From the NCBI GenBank assembly GCA_017979445.1, contig CM030710.1:12572248-12636247 (forward strand): 64,000 bases of DNA, written 5' to 3'. This DNA comes from Akebia trifoliata. Taxonomy: Eukaryota; Streptophyta; Magnoliopsida; Ranunculales; Lardizabalaceae. Position numbers and translations under genes: made by a program. Below are positions 12,598 through 23,732 of the stretch, one piece after another. Numbering within the stretch: the first letter of the stretch is position 1; every line of letters starts with the position of its first letter. The notes under the pieces are model-generated. The model did not search any database. It saw only the letters and a list, made by a program, of their open reading frames with translations, and was not told the origin of the DNA.

Positions 12598-14030
12598 CTA
12601 GTCTTCATAAGCTTGCAAAGGTTTGAGAGGGGCCAATACAATTTTTCGATTGTTGATTACAAAAGAATAACGATTTTTATACCCATCATGCGACACTCTC
12701 CTATCAAATTGCCACGGTCGACCGAGCAATATATGACCAGCATGCATCGGTGCCACATCACAAATAACCTCATCCACATACTTGCCTGTTGAGAAAGGAA
12801 CCCGAACTTGCTTGTTTACCTTCACTTCTCCACAATCATTCAACCATTGTAGCTTATACGGTTTATGATGTTTCTACCATTTCAAATTCAACTTCTCTAC
12901 CAACAAGGTAATAGCAACATTGGTACAACTCCCACTATCAATAATCAATGTACAGACTTTATCCTTCACGTGGCATCTTGTGTGAAAAATATGCTCACGT
13001 TGCTCCTCATCTCCTTCATCCTTAGGCTGTATACTCAAAGCTCTCCTGGTGACAAGTAAATCACCATGCACAGGCTCTTCTACTTCAACATCAGAACAAT
13101 CCTTTAATTGAGGCATCTCGTTGTCACTTGAACTAGCACTTTCAATGTCTCCGTTTGCCAATACAACCATAATCCTTTTGTTTGGGCATTCAGAAGCAAT
13201 GTGTCCAAACCCTTGGCACCTAAAGCACTTAATCTGACGTGACTTAATAAGAGGATTTGTTCAGGTCTATCTTTAGGAATAGAAATCGAAGGCTTCGACT
13301 TTGCGTCTTCTTTTGGTTTGAAAGGAATTTTGTTGTCCTTCCAATTTGGTTTCCACGGATTATTAGAAGATGATCCAGATCTAAACCTTCTAGACTTGAT
13401 TTGTTTTTCCACTTTAATGACTTTGTGTTGTAACTCTTCCATCTCCACATAATGGTGCAACTCAACTACATCAGCAATCTCTTTGTTCAATCCGGCAATG
13501 AATCTATCCATGGTTGCTTCTCTATCTTTCTCTATGCTTGCTCTAATCATGGCAATCTCCATTTCTTTATAATAATCCTCTACACTCATTGAACCTTGAA
13601 CCAACCCTTGCAATTTGATATACAAATCTCGATAGTAATGGGTAGGAATAAATCTTTTACGCATCACTGACTTCATCTCATCCCATGATCGAATAGGTCT
13701 CTCACCATTTCTACGCCTATTGATCACCAATTGATCCCACCATTTACTAGCATAGTTTGTAAATTCGACGACGGCTAGCTTTATTTTTTTATCCTCAGAA
13801 TAATTATGACAATCAAAAATGTGCTCAACTTTTCTTTCCCACTCCAAATATAATTCAGGATCATTCTTTCCGTGAAAGGTCGGAATCGTCATCTTTATGC
13901 TACCCAAATTGTTATCTTCTTTGAAATCTACTTTCTTATCCCGTCGATAATGTATTCTCTCCACTTCGGAATGAATATCTTCTTCTCCGTCAAACTCATG
14001 TCTTCGATATGGTTTAGATTCATTAGAGGT
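12598..14030 (-). pseudogene. CRM B gag-protease, gag start deleted
   Basis: Gag capsid is at about 13300-14020, the zinc knuckle near 13190-13240, and protease (LIIDSGSCTN, intact D-S-G) near 12930. The gag N-terminus is missing. A deletion of about 230 bp joins SNESKPYRR to leader sequence at 14026-14034, with gagg shared by both ends (compare A1 2690-2915). The apparent ATG at 14048 lies in former leader. A 1-bp loss near 13258 shifts frame before the knuckle, and a stop near 12875 separates protease from the downstream segment. Confidence 0.8.
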
Positions 14031-15879
14031 TGAAACGGTGTGGAACATGGCTATGCTTGTTCAACTTGTAGATCTCGAAAAGAGCTTCGATTTGATATGC
14101 ACTAATAGTCATTCCGATATGCGAATCAAAAGTTATGGCCGTTTGAACTTAACAACTCCAATTTATCGATTTTCTGTAACTACAAACCGCAACTAACAAA
14201 TCCTTTTTTTTTTTTTTAAACCAAGCCCAGCAAAAAGAAACAATAAATCAGTCTCCTTTAAGGTACTTAATCAGAAGCTAGAGTTCAATAACCGCAAAAA
14301 TTCAGCATTCGATATTCATACAACAAAAGAAAATTCTGTTGTGTATGGTTCTTAATAGAAACAAGAATTCAACAAACCCAAAAATTCAACATTTAACAGA
14401 AACTATGGTACGTAACACAAGCCCACGATTCCACACTTAAAAGAGAACAAGAAAATTCGTTATGGTTGTTAATTTCAGCAAGAATAAGATATAAAAATTA
14501 AAAAAATAAAAAAAAAATTCCAGCAAAACACGTTATATGAATCAGTGAACAAGAAGTGCAGCAATTTTCAGCAAGAAATAATGTCATTTTATTTATTTTT
14601 TTGAAATCGTTCGTGATCTGATCCGATTTAATGTAACTAACAACCAATCGTTCTATATTAACTAGATACATCAACTCCAGCAACAGAAACGTGATTCTGA
14701 GTTTCCAGCAAAAAAAATAAAAAATAAAATCAGCAATAAGACGTTGGGTGTTGAGTCTGAGTTTCCAGCAAAAAAATAAAAAATAAAATCAGCAATAAAA
14801 TGTTGGGTGTTGAGTATGCATTCAACAAGAAAAACCAGCAATTCAATAGAACGTTGCTGAAATTGTTAATATGGCTGCTTATATTCTCCTTCTCTTATGT
14901 TTATTTATTTATTTATTTTTTCTATTCGAAGAGGACGTGAAGAACATCAAAAGCAAACATATATGTATATATTCAGCAAACACAATTGTAAAACAGAAGA
15001 ATAAAAAAAAAATGTATGTCACACGTTGGTCTAAATCTTTAGCAAGAAAACAAAATGGTTTTAAAGAAACTATAGATTGCAATTACAAGATACCAATTGA
15101 GATGAAACAATTGATGCCAATTGAAAATCTAGCAAGGGAACCATGGAATGTAAATAAGACGTTCTTCTTTATAATGGCTGAATTTTGAAAACGTTGTGAT
15201 GAAGAAGGATTCGTCTATTTTCAATGAAAGATCAACAATGAAATAAACATTTTATTCAAAAATTTCCAGCAAGAACAAACGTCCAGATGGTGGAAAACAC
15301 AACAACTATGTACATTCTATTGGTTGCAGCAAGAAATGACTATGTATATGATAAAACCTTGCAGGTAATCGTTGTGATCAGCAATTCAATAGATGTTTTG
15401 TTCGATGTTAAAGATCATGAACGAACAGCGATTCTAATACAACAACGTTGTTCTCAATACAGCAAAGTTAGATCAAATGAAAACCCAACGATAAACACAA
15501 ACAAACAAAACAAAAACAAAAACAAAAAACAAAAAAAAACAAAAAAATGGCAGCAAAGGATGATTTAAATAATGTTCGTTATTAAAAAAAAATAAAAAAA
15601 ATACAGCAAGCAACAATGGTGAAAACATAACAACGTCATTGGTGATGAACACAACAACAAAGAATGTTTCTTTTCAATCAAGAATGTATCAAGAATTTTG
15701 AAATCTAAAACAAAAAAAGAAAAGAAAACCTGATTTTTCTAGCAATGTTTGGTTGTGAATTGGTGGGAATCTATGGTTGGGGAGCAAGATCTACCCGTCT
15801 TGTTCTCCAATTCAATGTCGCCCGAACCAAATCTTCGAAGAATTCCTTCAATAATGATCTAATTTCCAGCAATCTTGGT
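14031..15879 (-). other. 5' leader of CRM B
   Basis: About 1.85 kb between primer site and gag, the only leader in the window that is continuous from primer site to gag. It is AT-rich, with A-rich runs and many CAGCAA words (TTGCTG in the sense of the element), often near AACGTTG. Small open frames such as 14871-15188 and 15287-15568 lie on the opposite strand and have no recognisable domain, so I do not call them genes. Confidence 0.7.
14694..14813 (-). repeat. Tandem duplication, about 60-bp unit, two copies
   Basis: The block beginning tctgagtttccagcaaaaa and ending ttgggtgttgag occurs twice in a row, with only A-run length and two or three base differences. It is a local expansion inside the CRM B leader. 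Confidence 0.8.
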
Positions 15880-15891
15880 GCTCTGATACCA
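15880..15891 (-). other. Primer binding site of CRM B (initiator Met tRNA type)
   Basis: The minus strand reads TGGTATCAGAGC, the complement of the 3' end of plant initiator-Met tRNA. It lies two bases inside the 5' LTR end at 15894. It is a primer site and not a tRNA gene. Confidence 0.9.
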
Positions 15892-15893
15892 AA

Positions 15894-16617
15894 TGATGTG
15901 AACCTTCTTGGATTAAGACCTTCTCTTGATGATCTCTTCTAGGAACCCTTTTATTCGAAGGCTTCGAACGTTCTAGATTATTTTAAAACAAATTAAAATG
16001 TTAATCGGACTAAAACCCCAAGGAAACTAAGTCCTTGAAACCTCAATCTAATGAGACCACAATGATTGATCACTTCCTTGATAAGTCGAAGAGTCATGTC
16101 TTTTCTTCAAGAACTCGAATGAAAATTCATAAAGAACCCAAAAAGAAAACATGAAACAAAACTCAAGTTTCTTTGAATAAACTTCAAAATCTCATAAGAT
16201 GTAAATTATCAATTGTGTCCCAATTACAAAATGAGGTGCCTTTTTATAGACAAATTAGATCAAGATTAATTCTAATTAGTCCTTGGAAAAATAAAGAAAG
16301 TCTAATTAGTCCTTAGGAAATAAAGAATTCAAACTAAGAACAATTAGAACATAAAAATTCCCAATTAACCCTTGCATTCAAATTGATCTTCCAAATTAAT
16401 ATTTTACATAAAAAGATAGTTGACCATCCTTGATGAAACTTTGATATCTCTGAAGTTAGTCTTAGAATCTTCTAGAATGGCCTCTTTGTATTGGACTTCC
16501 ACAATCAAGCCTTGCAATGCCTCTTCCATCCCCTTTGTCCTTGCCCTAGTTATCGGACCGCCAATTCCTTGCAATGGTTCTTGAGAAGACTTGGAAACAG
16601 TAACTCGATCTCCATTA
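15894..16617 (-). repeat. 5' LTR of CRM B, complete (724 bp)
   Basis: It runs on the minus strand from TAATGGAGATCG (16617) to TTCACATCA (15894). The first roughly 235 bp of U3 carry the coding-like segment found at the end of gag-pol in copies D and E (PMTRA.TK, VEVQYKEAI). That segment is non-functional here because no pol lies upstream. A TATA box is at 16239-16248. Confidence 0.9.
16239..16248 (-). promoter_or_regulatory. TATA box in the CRM B 5' LTR
   Basis: The minus strand reads TATAAAAAGG, conserved in the LTRs at 36615, 58166 and 9766 (altered in the last to TATTAAAAGG). It would be the core promoter of the element, about 370 bp from the LTR start. Confidence 0.6.
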
Positions 16618-17515
16618 AACCGTCTTCCGCAGCAGAAGAGAGAAAAGATGACGACATCGAGATCTTCGAAACCACCTGGTTAGATTCAAAAATCAGCCGT
16701 CTCAAACTTCGAGCCATCACGATTTTTGCACCATTCACCTCGATTTCTTCGCACGCACTTCGATTATCTCGCACAGAGATAATAAGGAATTCTCAATTTC
16801 TATTAGTAATCGTAGATTGTGAAAATTACATTTAAGATTTTATTAAAAATTTCTGATGAGTTTTCAAAAATATAGAATTCAATCGGTTATTTCAAATTCA
16901 CGCCAGAACTTGCATATTTGATATGTTTAATTGTATTTTTTACAAATTATACGTGGGTAGGATATTTCAACGAGTCATTTCTATCAGTTGGGTCCTGTGC
17001 ACCACTTGGATCCCGTTTTGATCTAAGTGTTGTATTTTTTCAATATTATTGATGAAAATGAATTTTATAATTGGAAAAAAATAGTTTAATATTCAATGAA
17101 CTCAAATTGAGTTGATGAATATCAAAAGGTGGATATTTTGTTTGAAAGATTGAAAACGGTAAAAATAAAAAAAAAGAATATGAAACGGTAAAATATCAGT
17201 CACACCCGAGGGGTGATGTCTACATTTTACATTATTGTGTTGTATGTAGGTTGGTGAACGGATATCTAGGGATAATGTTACTGGTTGCATGTTTATTTAG
17301 TTTCTGTTAGCGCGAGGCGCTGTTTACGTTTCTGTTCCATTATTTATTTTAGGCCGGCTGGCCACAGTTATATATATATATATATATGTAGCTATTTTGT
17401 AAGCTGTTAAAGAATCTATGAATGCTTGAAGGGATAGTGCGTCATATCATTCGAAGTGGTGTACTATTCTGAGATGTACGGTAGGGACCACCAAGCTCAA
17501 AGTGGTGTAGGGCGC

Positions 17516-19291
17516 TGAAAGCGCCCTCGATCCGCGGGGTGCGCGGATCCGCTTTTGACCCTTGAGGTTTGGGAGTCGCCACCTAGTTATTACGGTCTAG
17601 GAACCGATCAATGACTCTAAACGGATAAAACTAATCTAAAACAAAAAAAAACTGAATTCGGGGATCATGTTACGGGATTGGAAGGTGTTAGGCACCAATC
17701 CCGCCCGGCCAAAGCCGGTCTCTACTAAATTCCCAAGTAAATTACATTTCTAAAACCTAGATAAAAATAGCAAATAATAAAAAAAATACCTTTCCGATGC
17801 AAAGACTTTATTCCCTCAGATCTGACAAAAAGAACTCCTTGTACCATGCTCCCTTGCTTCGTTCTGCTTCCGGATTTGACTGCGGATCTCCGAGGCAAGG
17901 TATCTCCTTGTTTTTGAATTTGAACTCTTCAAGTTTTTTGCGGATTTAGGGATGTTTTTAGAAGGCTTTTGGGTGTTTTCTAGACTAAAATTGAAGGAAG
18001 GATGTTAGCTAAGGAGTTGGGGCTCCAAAACTAGGGTTTATGGGGGGCTAGGGGAGCTTCTAGACCTACTTATCTTAGGGTTTATTATTTGATACGAAAA
18101 TAGGGTGTGAGCACCTCTATTTATAGAATTTTTTAAGGTTGATTTGGATAGAATTAGTGTTTAAGGTTGATTTGGATAGAGTTAGTGTTTAATTAGAGAT
18201 CTTTTAATTAGAGTTGTGTTTTAGTTAAAATTGTTTTAGGTAGAATTGTGTTTTAATTAGAATTGTTTTAGGTAGAATTGTTTTTAAGTTAGAACTCTAT
18301 TAGATAGAGTTATTATTTAATTAGAATTCTATTATGACTTTTGGTCTTATTTGATTGACTTTTAATGTTTTGACTTTAGTCTTAATTGATTGACTTTTAA
18401 TATCTTGACTTCAGTCTTGCTTAATTGACTTTAATTTTGACTTCAGTCTCACTTAATTGACTTTACTACCTTGACTTCAGTCTTGCTTGATTTACTTTTA
18501 ATTTTTGGAGAACCCCCTTCCATTATTTCTTTAATTCTTTGGACCCCCAAATGGAGGGGTCCTTAAGAAATATCTCACGAACCCTCAACAATTTTGCCTG
18601 AGAGTCCGATTAATTGATTTTTTAGGTTCAAAATTTTAAATTAATTTCATTAATGTTTCACTTTAATTATTTAATATTTTATTTATTAATTTCGAATTTT
18701 TTATTATGAAAATTGTGAAATTACCGTTTTGCCCCCGGAGAGGACTTTTCACGTTTCAAGTCGGTTTTTAATGTTCTAGGATGTTTTAGAATCGGCTTTT
18801 CGTAAGGAATTCAATGAGAATGTTGGTTTGTGTCATTTATGAAAATTTTTATTTGAAATGATTGTGAAATGATTGTGAACTTTATGAGGGGCATTTTCGT
18901 AATTTTGTCAAATTCTGTTAAAATTGGTGAAATGATTTATTTGGTTCCGATTTGTCATTTTATATGTTCGAATGGGTTTTCCTAAGCATAGCGTAGACTC
19001 TAACGTTGTTTTGAGGTTAGGGGTATTTTGGTAATTTGGTCAATTTTTAGTGATTTTTATCGTGAAGCTTCTTTTTGGTTTGCAAGATGATGATTTCTAT
19101 GTTTCTAGGGTCGTATTTTCCTAGCGTAACGTGGTTTCTAAGGTTTTGTCAATTCGAGATACCTCATCCGGATTTCTGAAACATATTTGGTAACAAAGTA
19201 AAGCAATAGAATACACATCCATCATTGGGAATCATTGCGATCGGGTTGACGAGTTGATTAATCAGGCCGATGCAAAAATGGGGTGTCTACA
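17516..19291 (+). repeat. Solo LTR (Tat-like), target duplication GGCGC
   Basis: A 1776-bp unit with TG...CA ends (TGAAAGCGCC ... GTGTCTACA), flanked by perfect GGCGC copies at 17511-17515 and 19292-19296, with no internal region. It is the remains of a whole element after recombination between its two LTRs. The phrases gggagtcgccacctag and gggtgtctaca resemble long LTRs of Tat-group elements. Orientation is inferred from those phrases. Short degenerate repeats (about 40 bp, ttgacttcagtcttg type) occupy about 18340-18490, and a second set (gaattgttttaggta) lies at 18120-18300. Confidence 0.85.
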
Positions 19292-20439
19292 GGCGCGTAT
19301 GAGAGTAGAGTCACAACTAGAATCCGGGTTATTCCTCTTTATCTTACCAGTGAACTTGTGATGTAAAAGTGGTCGTATACAAATGATTTGTATATTTGAG
19401 AATCACATGCACGCCTGATAGGCATAGACGAAGATGGTTAGTCAATGATCACTAACAATCTATAATAGTCGAACTGACACATCGAAAAGAGACCCATTGC
19501 TTACGGTCACGTCAAACGGTTAGCTTGAACCGTATAAATGATTAACCAAGTGTGGTAAGTGCAGCGACTGACCACAAAATCAGGAACTAAAAGCCAGAGA
19601 AGAATTGAAACATCATGTCCCGATTGGGACTAATCCAGTCGTGAATCCTAACACTCTAATTCCAGTACTCCACCATTGTGTATTATGTATCTGTTGTCTT
19701 ATTTTGATATATAAAATGAAATGTTTGTTTAATGTTTTCATTTTATCAATTAGATTTGTATAAAAAGAAAATGTTATAATGAGTACTGCTGATGATGTAA
19801 TGTGAGTTTTAAAAAGTTTAGTTGCTCATCCCTAGCTATATGTACCAGTTAATCATAGTTTTCTTCTGTAAAACTTTGTTTATTTTAAAATGATTTAGTA
19901 TGTTTATTCGTTCATGTTAGGAGAGGTTATTGGCAGAAATTGTTGATTCCTTACTGGGTAACCATTGTTACTCACCATTTCCTTCTCCATTTTTTTTTAG
20001 TTTCAGATCTTAAGCTTAGCTAGACAAGTGTAGAACATGAGTAAGAATAATCTAGTGGGTCAGATAGACAGCCAGAGTCCGTCATTTGGTGAGTATTGGG
20101 GTTATACCCCCTAGTGGTATCGATTTGTCCAAAAGTATTATAGATTTTGTTCTGAGCGTTAAGACTTTTGTTAGAGCGAGAAATTTTTGTATAATCTCGT
20201 GTATAAATTTCTTCTTCCGCACTCTAATCTATTGTACGTTATTAGATGTATATAGGCTTCTGTTAGTATTATATTTTATTTGTTTATATGCAAGATTGTA
20301 TATCGTTTATCAGGTGTAGGTTGACCGCCTTGGAATGCTAACATAAACAGAGGAGACCATATCGAAATTTTGAGATGCCACCTAGTACCTCGAAATCTGA
20401 CATGGGGATTTTTGTTAGCGTTTGGCGGGGTGCCATGGA

Positions 20440-20450
20440 TGGTATCAGAG
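20440..20450 (+). other. Primer binding site of element G
   Basis: TGGTATCAGAG matches the initiator-Met tRNA primer site but is followed by T where C is expected. It lies four bases after the LTR end (TGCCA at 20435). Confidence 0.75.
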
Positions 20451-20539
20451 TATAGCATTACATCCGTATAGGATACATATCTACTATGTTTATAGGAGTT
20501 GGCTGGTACCACAGATATTAAAGCGATAATCATATAGTG

Positions 20540-22460
20540 TTATTAAGAATTCGTTATCTGAACTCATTAGTAGTTCCGTATTGGAATTACGAGTTCTTCC
20601 GTGTCTAGAAGTCTATAGAGCCTAATAAGCCTAGGATAGGATTCTAGGTTTGTTCTGTTAGTAATGAAAATGGAGTCTATTACTAAGTTTCAGGCTACGA
20701 TAGCAATTCATAGTTACGTAGAAGCGATTTTGGCCTTATTCTCATAAGTGCCTTGTTACGGATAAACACAAGTGAGTGGAGCTGATGAGGCAAAGGCCGA
20801 AACACAATAGAGATGAGGTAGATTCTAGATCAAACCATTGACCTGATAGCACAGTTAATGTCACTGATGAAACAGATGATTAAGTCTTATGTCAAGTTCA
20901 GAAAGGAAATATGACTAATACAACCACCACCACCTCGAAATCAAATGGAAAGAAGGCAATTACTATCTAATAAGAAACAAACAATTATAAAACTAAGAAA
21001 TTCATAAGAAAAATAACCATACATAAGGAGTAAGGTTATAAATATACCAACTCAATGGATAGAAGAATTTTATAAAAAATAACAACATATACTACTAAAT
21101 CACTCGAAAGAAAGAGTTGTAGTATGTTATGAATATGGTAAATCGAGACATAAAGGAAAGTAAGATTCGGGTTGATGTCAATCGATTAAGGATGTGTGGC
21201 TTAGAAAGAAGTTCGACAAACCAATTCAATGAATAATAAGGCCACCAAATTTCAATAAAGTTGATAATGTACTTGTGCCACCCCGAATAGACAAGATTAC
21301 CAATCGGAAGCAAGAAATTGTACAAGACTTGCCACAATTGCAAGGTGTACCACTAAATCCAAGAAATGAATGAGCGCTAGACTTATTCGCAAAAGGCATA
21401 TACTATTCCACCTCAGGGACCACTTTCACAGGTCATGCCTTTGAGGAATGAGAAAATTCCCCAACCCAAAGGATAGGTAAATCCAGGAATGTGAGTGTAG
21501 AATTTTCAACGATTACTTCCACCGAGATTTGGGGGCTTTTCCAATCCGATTGAGGTCAATGAGTGGATTTTGAAGACCTGAAAGTTTTTGAGTGCCATGT
21601 AGTGCCCGAGAAATCAGTGGTAACGGTGACTACATTACAATTGGACGGGGAGGCTAGTCATAACGTTTGAGAAAAATATATTGGAAGATGGATCGTTTAA
21701 GTGGGTAAACTTCAAAAAGATGTTTGTTGATAGATTTATGTCCAAGACTACTCAAGAAATCAAGTACTAGGAGTTTTTGAGATTAGTGTAAGGTAATCTA
21801 TCACTTACAGACTATGATATGATGTTCATTAGATTGTCACGATATGCGCCTGAGCTTATTCGCAGAAGGTCTGTAGATTCTTTAGAGGACTATAACCCTA
21901 CCTAAAGGCTAGGAGGTCAATTATTGAGACTACCAATTATAGAGATATGATGAATCGAGTCTAGAGGGTAGAACGATGAGAGATGGAGTTACAGACCTCC
22001 AGAGGACAGATTAGTCCACCTTAGACTTCTTTTCCTCCCAGATCAGATCCGGGCAAGAGGCCGATGTATTCGAGGCCAATCTCCTCTGGATCAGTGTATT
22101 AATAATATACAACTCCTCTACTACTGAGTTGTAAAGTTTCTCATTACTGAGTTAGAGAGCAGTTGGAGGTCCAATGATGCCAACAGGACCAAAGGAATCA
22201 ACAAGGTAGGTTCAGAGCCTACAAACCCCAGTCTACTCCATAAAGATCTACGAAGACAAGATCGTTGACATGTTACGTGTGTGATCAATTGGGACGTATC
22301 AAAAGAGAATGTCCTCTATCACAGGCACGGGCAAGGGTTATGACCTAGGAGAAAGTACCTATCTCCGACGAAGTTTTGAAAAATACGATTTCTAATTATA
22401 ATGTTAGAAATTTGAGTTCTATTCAATACTGGCTCTTCTAGATCATATAATTCTGCTGAA
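20540..22460 (+). pseudogene. Decayed gag and protease scrap of element G
   Basis: No long frame remains. At 21690-21890 broken frames read as a capsid of the chromovirus type (FKKMFVDRF, EFLRLV, GNLSLTDY, RYAPELIRR). A zinc knuckle is at 22271-22315 (CYVCDQLGRIKREC), with R where the zinc-binding His should be. At about 22425-22450 a protease-like VLFNTGSSRSY follows, with N in place of the catalytic Asp. RT, RNase H and integrase are absent. Confidence 0.6.
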
Positions 22461-23637
22461 AGTTTGCATACTTGTTAGAGCTGTTCTTCCCACTATTCAT
22501 TATGCTAGTATAATATTTGGAACGAATTAAACAACCAACCTTTTCCTACCGCTTTTCACTTTCTATGCTATCATCCCATCCTCATCTTTAACCTTACCCT
22601 TTTTTCTAGAGATTTGATATTTATTATAATTTAGAACTGCAAAGCTTCTAGAAGTAGGCGAAGTAGAAACTACTCAACTAATAGTAAGGGGATGAAGGAG
22701 TGAAACTAATTTGGAACTAGAATGAAAAGGTGCAAGCTTTAAAAAAAAAAGCTAATCATGAACCAACTAGACTGCGTTTTGATAATTGATAGGTATGTTT
22801 TAAGTATAAGAATGGTTGAACAGTGTGAGAAGGCAGCGATTTATAATACTAGTAATGTGACTATATAGCAAGTGAAGGTATGGGTAATAACTAATACTAT
22901 ATATGGTTGAGTTGAGGAACTGGTGAAATTTGAAAAAGGTATCGTACAATTTTGAAAGAACATGTGGTATGTAAAAGAAAAGGGATTTAGTAGAGTATAA
23001 GTTAGGAGGTGAGTCAATGTAAAATGTGAGAAAGAATAATTTTGTGACAATGTTGCATTAATGGTGACTTAATGGAATTGTGAGAAAATAAATGTAGGAT
23101 TTATCCCCTCGAATAAGATTTTAAATTATAAAGGTTATGACAGAGGTTTTGAAGAAATATCACAATAAGTAGAAAATGTAATATTGAATTGAATATAAAG
23201 ATAGTAGTGTGTTTGTAGTAAGACTATGCATTGAGGAGTAATATTCACAGTAATTATGAGTAAAACATAATAGACGGTGTAATTGGTGAGAGAAGTAAAG
23301 ATGAATAATAAAAAATATGTGAAAGGAATGTGGTTGATAGACATTGGTGGGGAAATGATACAAGGTGAATAGATTATCATCTTAAGGTTATACAAATAAT
23401 GGATTAGTTAGAGTATGAGTTTAAATTATAGTGATTAATTAATGAATGTGTTGGATTGACGGAATATGGGAGATATAAGTTTTCGAGTTATAAATAAGAT
23501 TGGCTTGGGACTAAGAATAAATGGTAATCGAAAATAGGTGTTGTTAATTATACATGTCATGTTAGTGGAATGACAACAAAGTTGATAAGGTATGATTTCA
23601 ATTTCGAGGACAAAATTTTTATTAGAGGGGGGGAGAA
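22461..23637 (+). other. 3' region and polypurine tract of element G
   Basis: About 1.2 kb with no recognisable domain, holding only shadow frames on the minus strand. It ends in attagagggggggagaa (about 23620-23637), a strong polypurine tract directly before the LTR start. The phrase tttcgaggacaaaattt just upstream is common before the 3' LTR in Tekay/Del-type elements. Confidence 0.6.
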
Positions 23638-23732
23638 TGTAAAACTCCAAATTTTTAATTCGTATCTCGAGAAAAATAAATAGTAGAATTTTGAGAAAAT
23701 CTTGAAACTAGGACTTATGGGTAAAACTTTAC
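23638..23732 (+). repeat. Truncated 3' LTR of element G
   Basis: The first 95 bp of the LTR only (TGTAAAACTCC ... GTAAAACTTTA). It aligns with 8938-9034 and then changes without a gap to RNase H of element H (caacagagaaggaaatg). The junction shares only a base or two, typical of an illegitimate deletion. Confidence 0.8.

Larger units (their letters stand above)
9766..16617 (-). mobile_element. CRM-like element B, complete ends, target duplication AACCG
   Basis: A 6852-bp minus-strand element inserted in the LTR of element G. Its 3' LTR is on the left (9766, TGATGTGAACC) and its 5' LTR on the right (to 16617). The perfect 5-bp duplication AACCG is at 9761-9765 and 16618-16622. The right-hand boundary fixes the true LTR start as TAATGGAGATCG, immediately after the polypurine tract seen in copies D and E. 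The two LTRs show about 29 differences over about 670 bp by eye (about 4 percent). Internal deletions have removed most of integrase and the gag start. Confidence 0.9.
8938..20435 (+). repeat. 5' LTR of element G, in three pieces
   Basis: The LTR pieces are 8938-9765, 16623-17515 and 19297-20435, separated by CRM element B and a solo LTR with their target duplications. Its first 90 bp match the 3' LTR start at 23638-23731 with a few changes. It ends TGCCA at 20435, four bases before the primer site. The second piece has a (TA)n run at 17371-17389. No protein is encoded. The small open frame at 16491-16835 crosses the B insertion boundary and is not a gene. Confidence 0.75.
8938..23732 (+). 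mobile_element. Tekay/Del-like Ty3/gypsy element G, gutted
   Basis: The 5' LTR starts at 8938 (TGTAAAACCC) and ends at 20435. It is followed by an initiator-Met type primer site at 20440, a decayed gag, a protease scrap, and then a polypurine tract (agagggggggagaa) directly before a 3' LTR that begins TGTAAAACTCC at 23638. With the two nested insertions removed, the LTR is about 2.86 kb. That length, the iMet primer site and the fcgaggacaaaattt phrase before the tract fit the Tekay/Del lineage. Almost all pol is deleted. The 3' LTR is cut after 95 bp, where element H begins. Confidence 0.75.

Noticed and set aside
15880..15891. tRNA-like matches at 15880, 20440, 37968 and 43055
   Set aside because: Only 11-18 bases match tRNA 3' ends, and each lies a few bases inside an LTR. 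They are primer binding sites, not tRNA genes.
16491..16835. 114-codon plus-strand frame
   Set aside because: It crosses the CRM B / element G boundary at 16617 and is antisense to the in-LTR pol tail, so it is a chance chimera.
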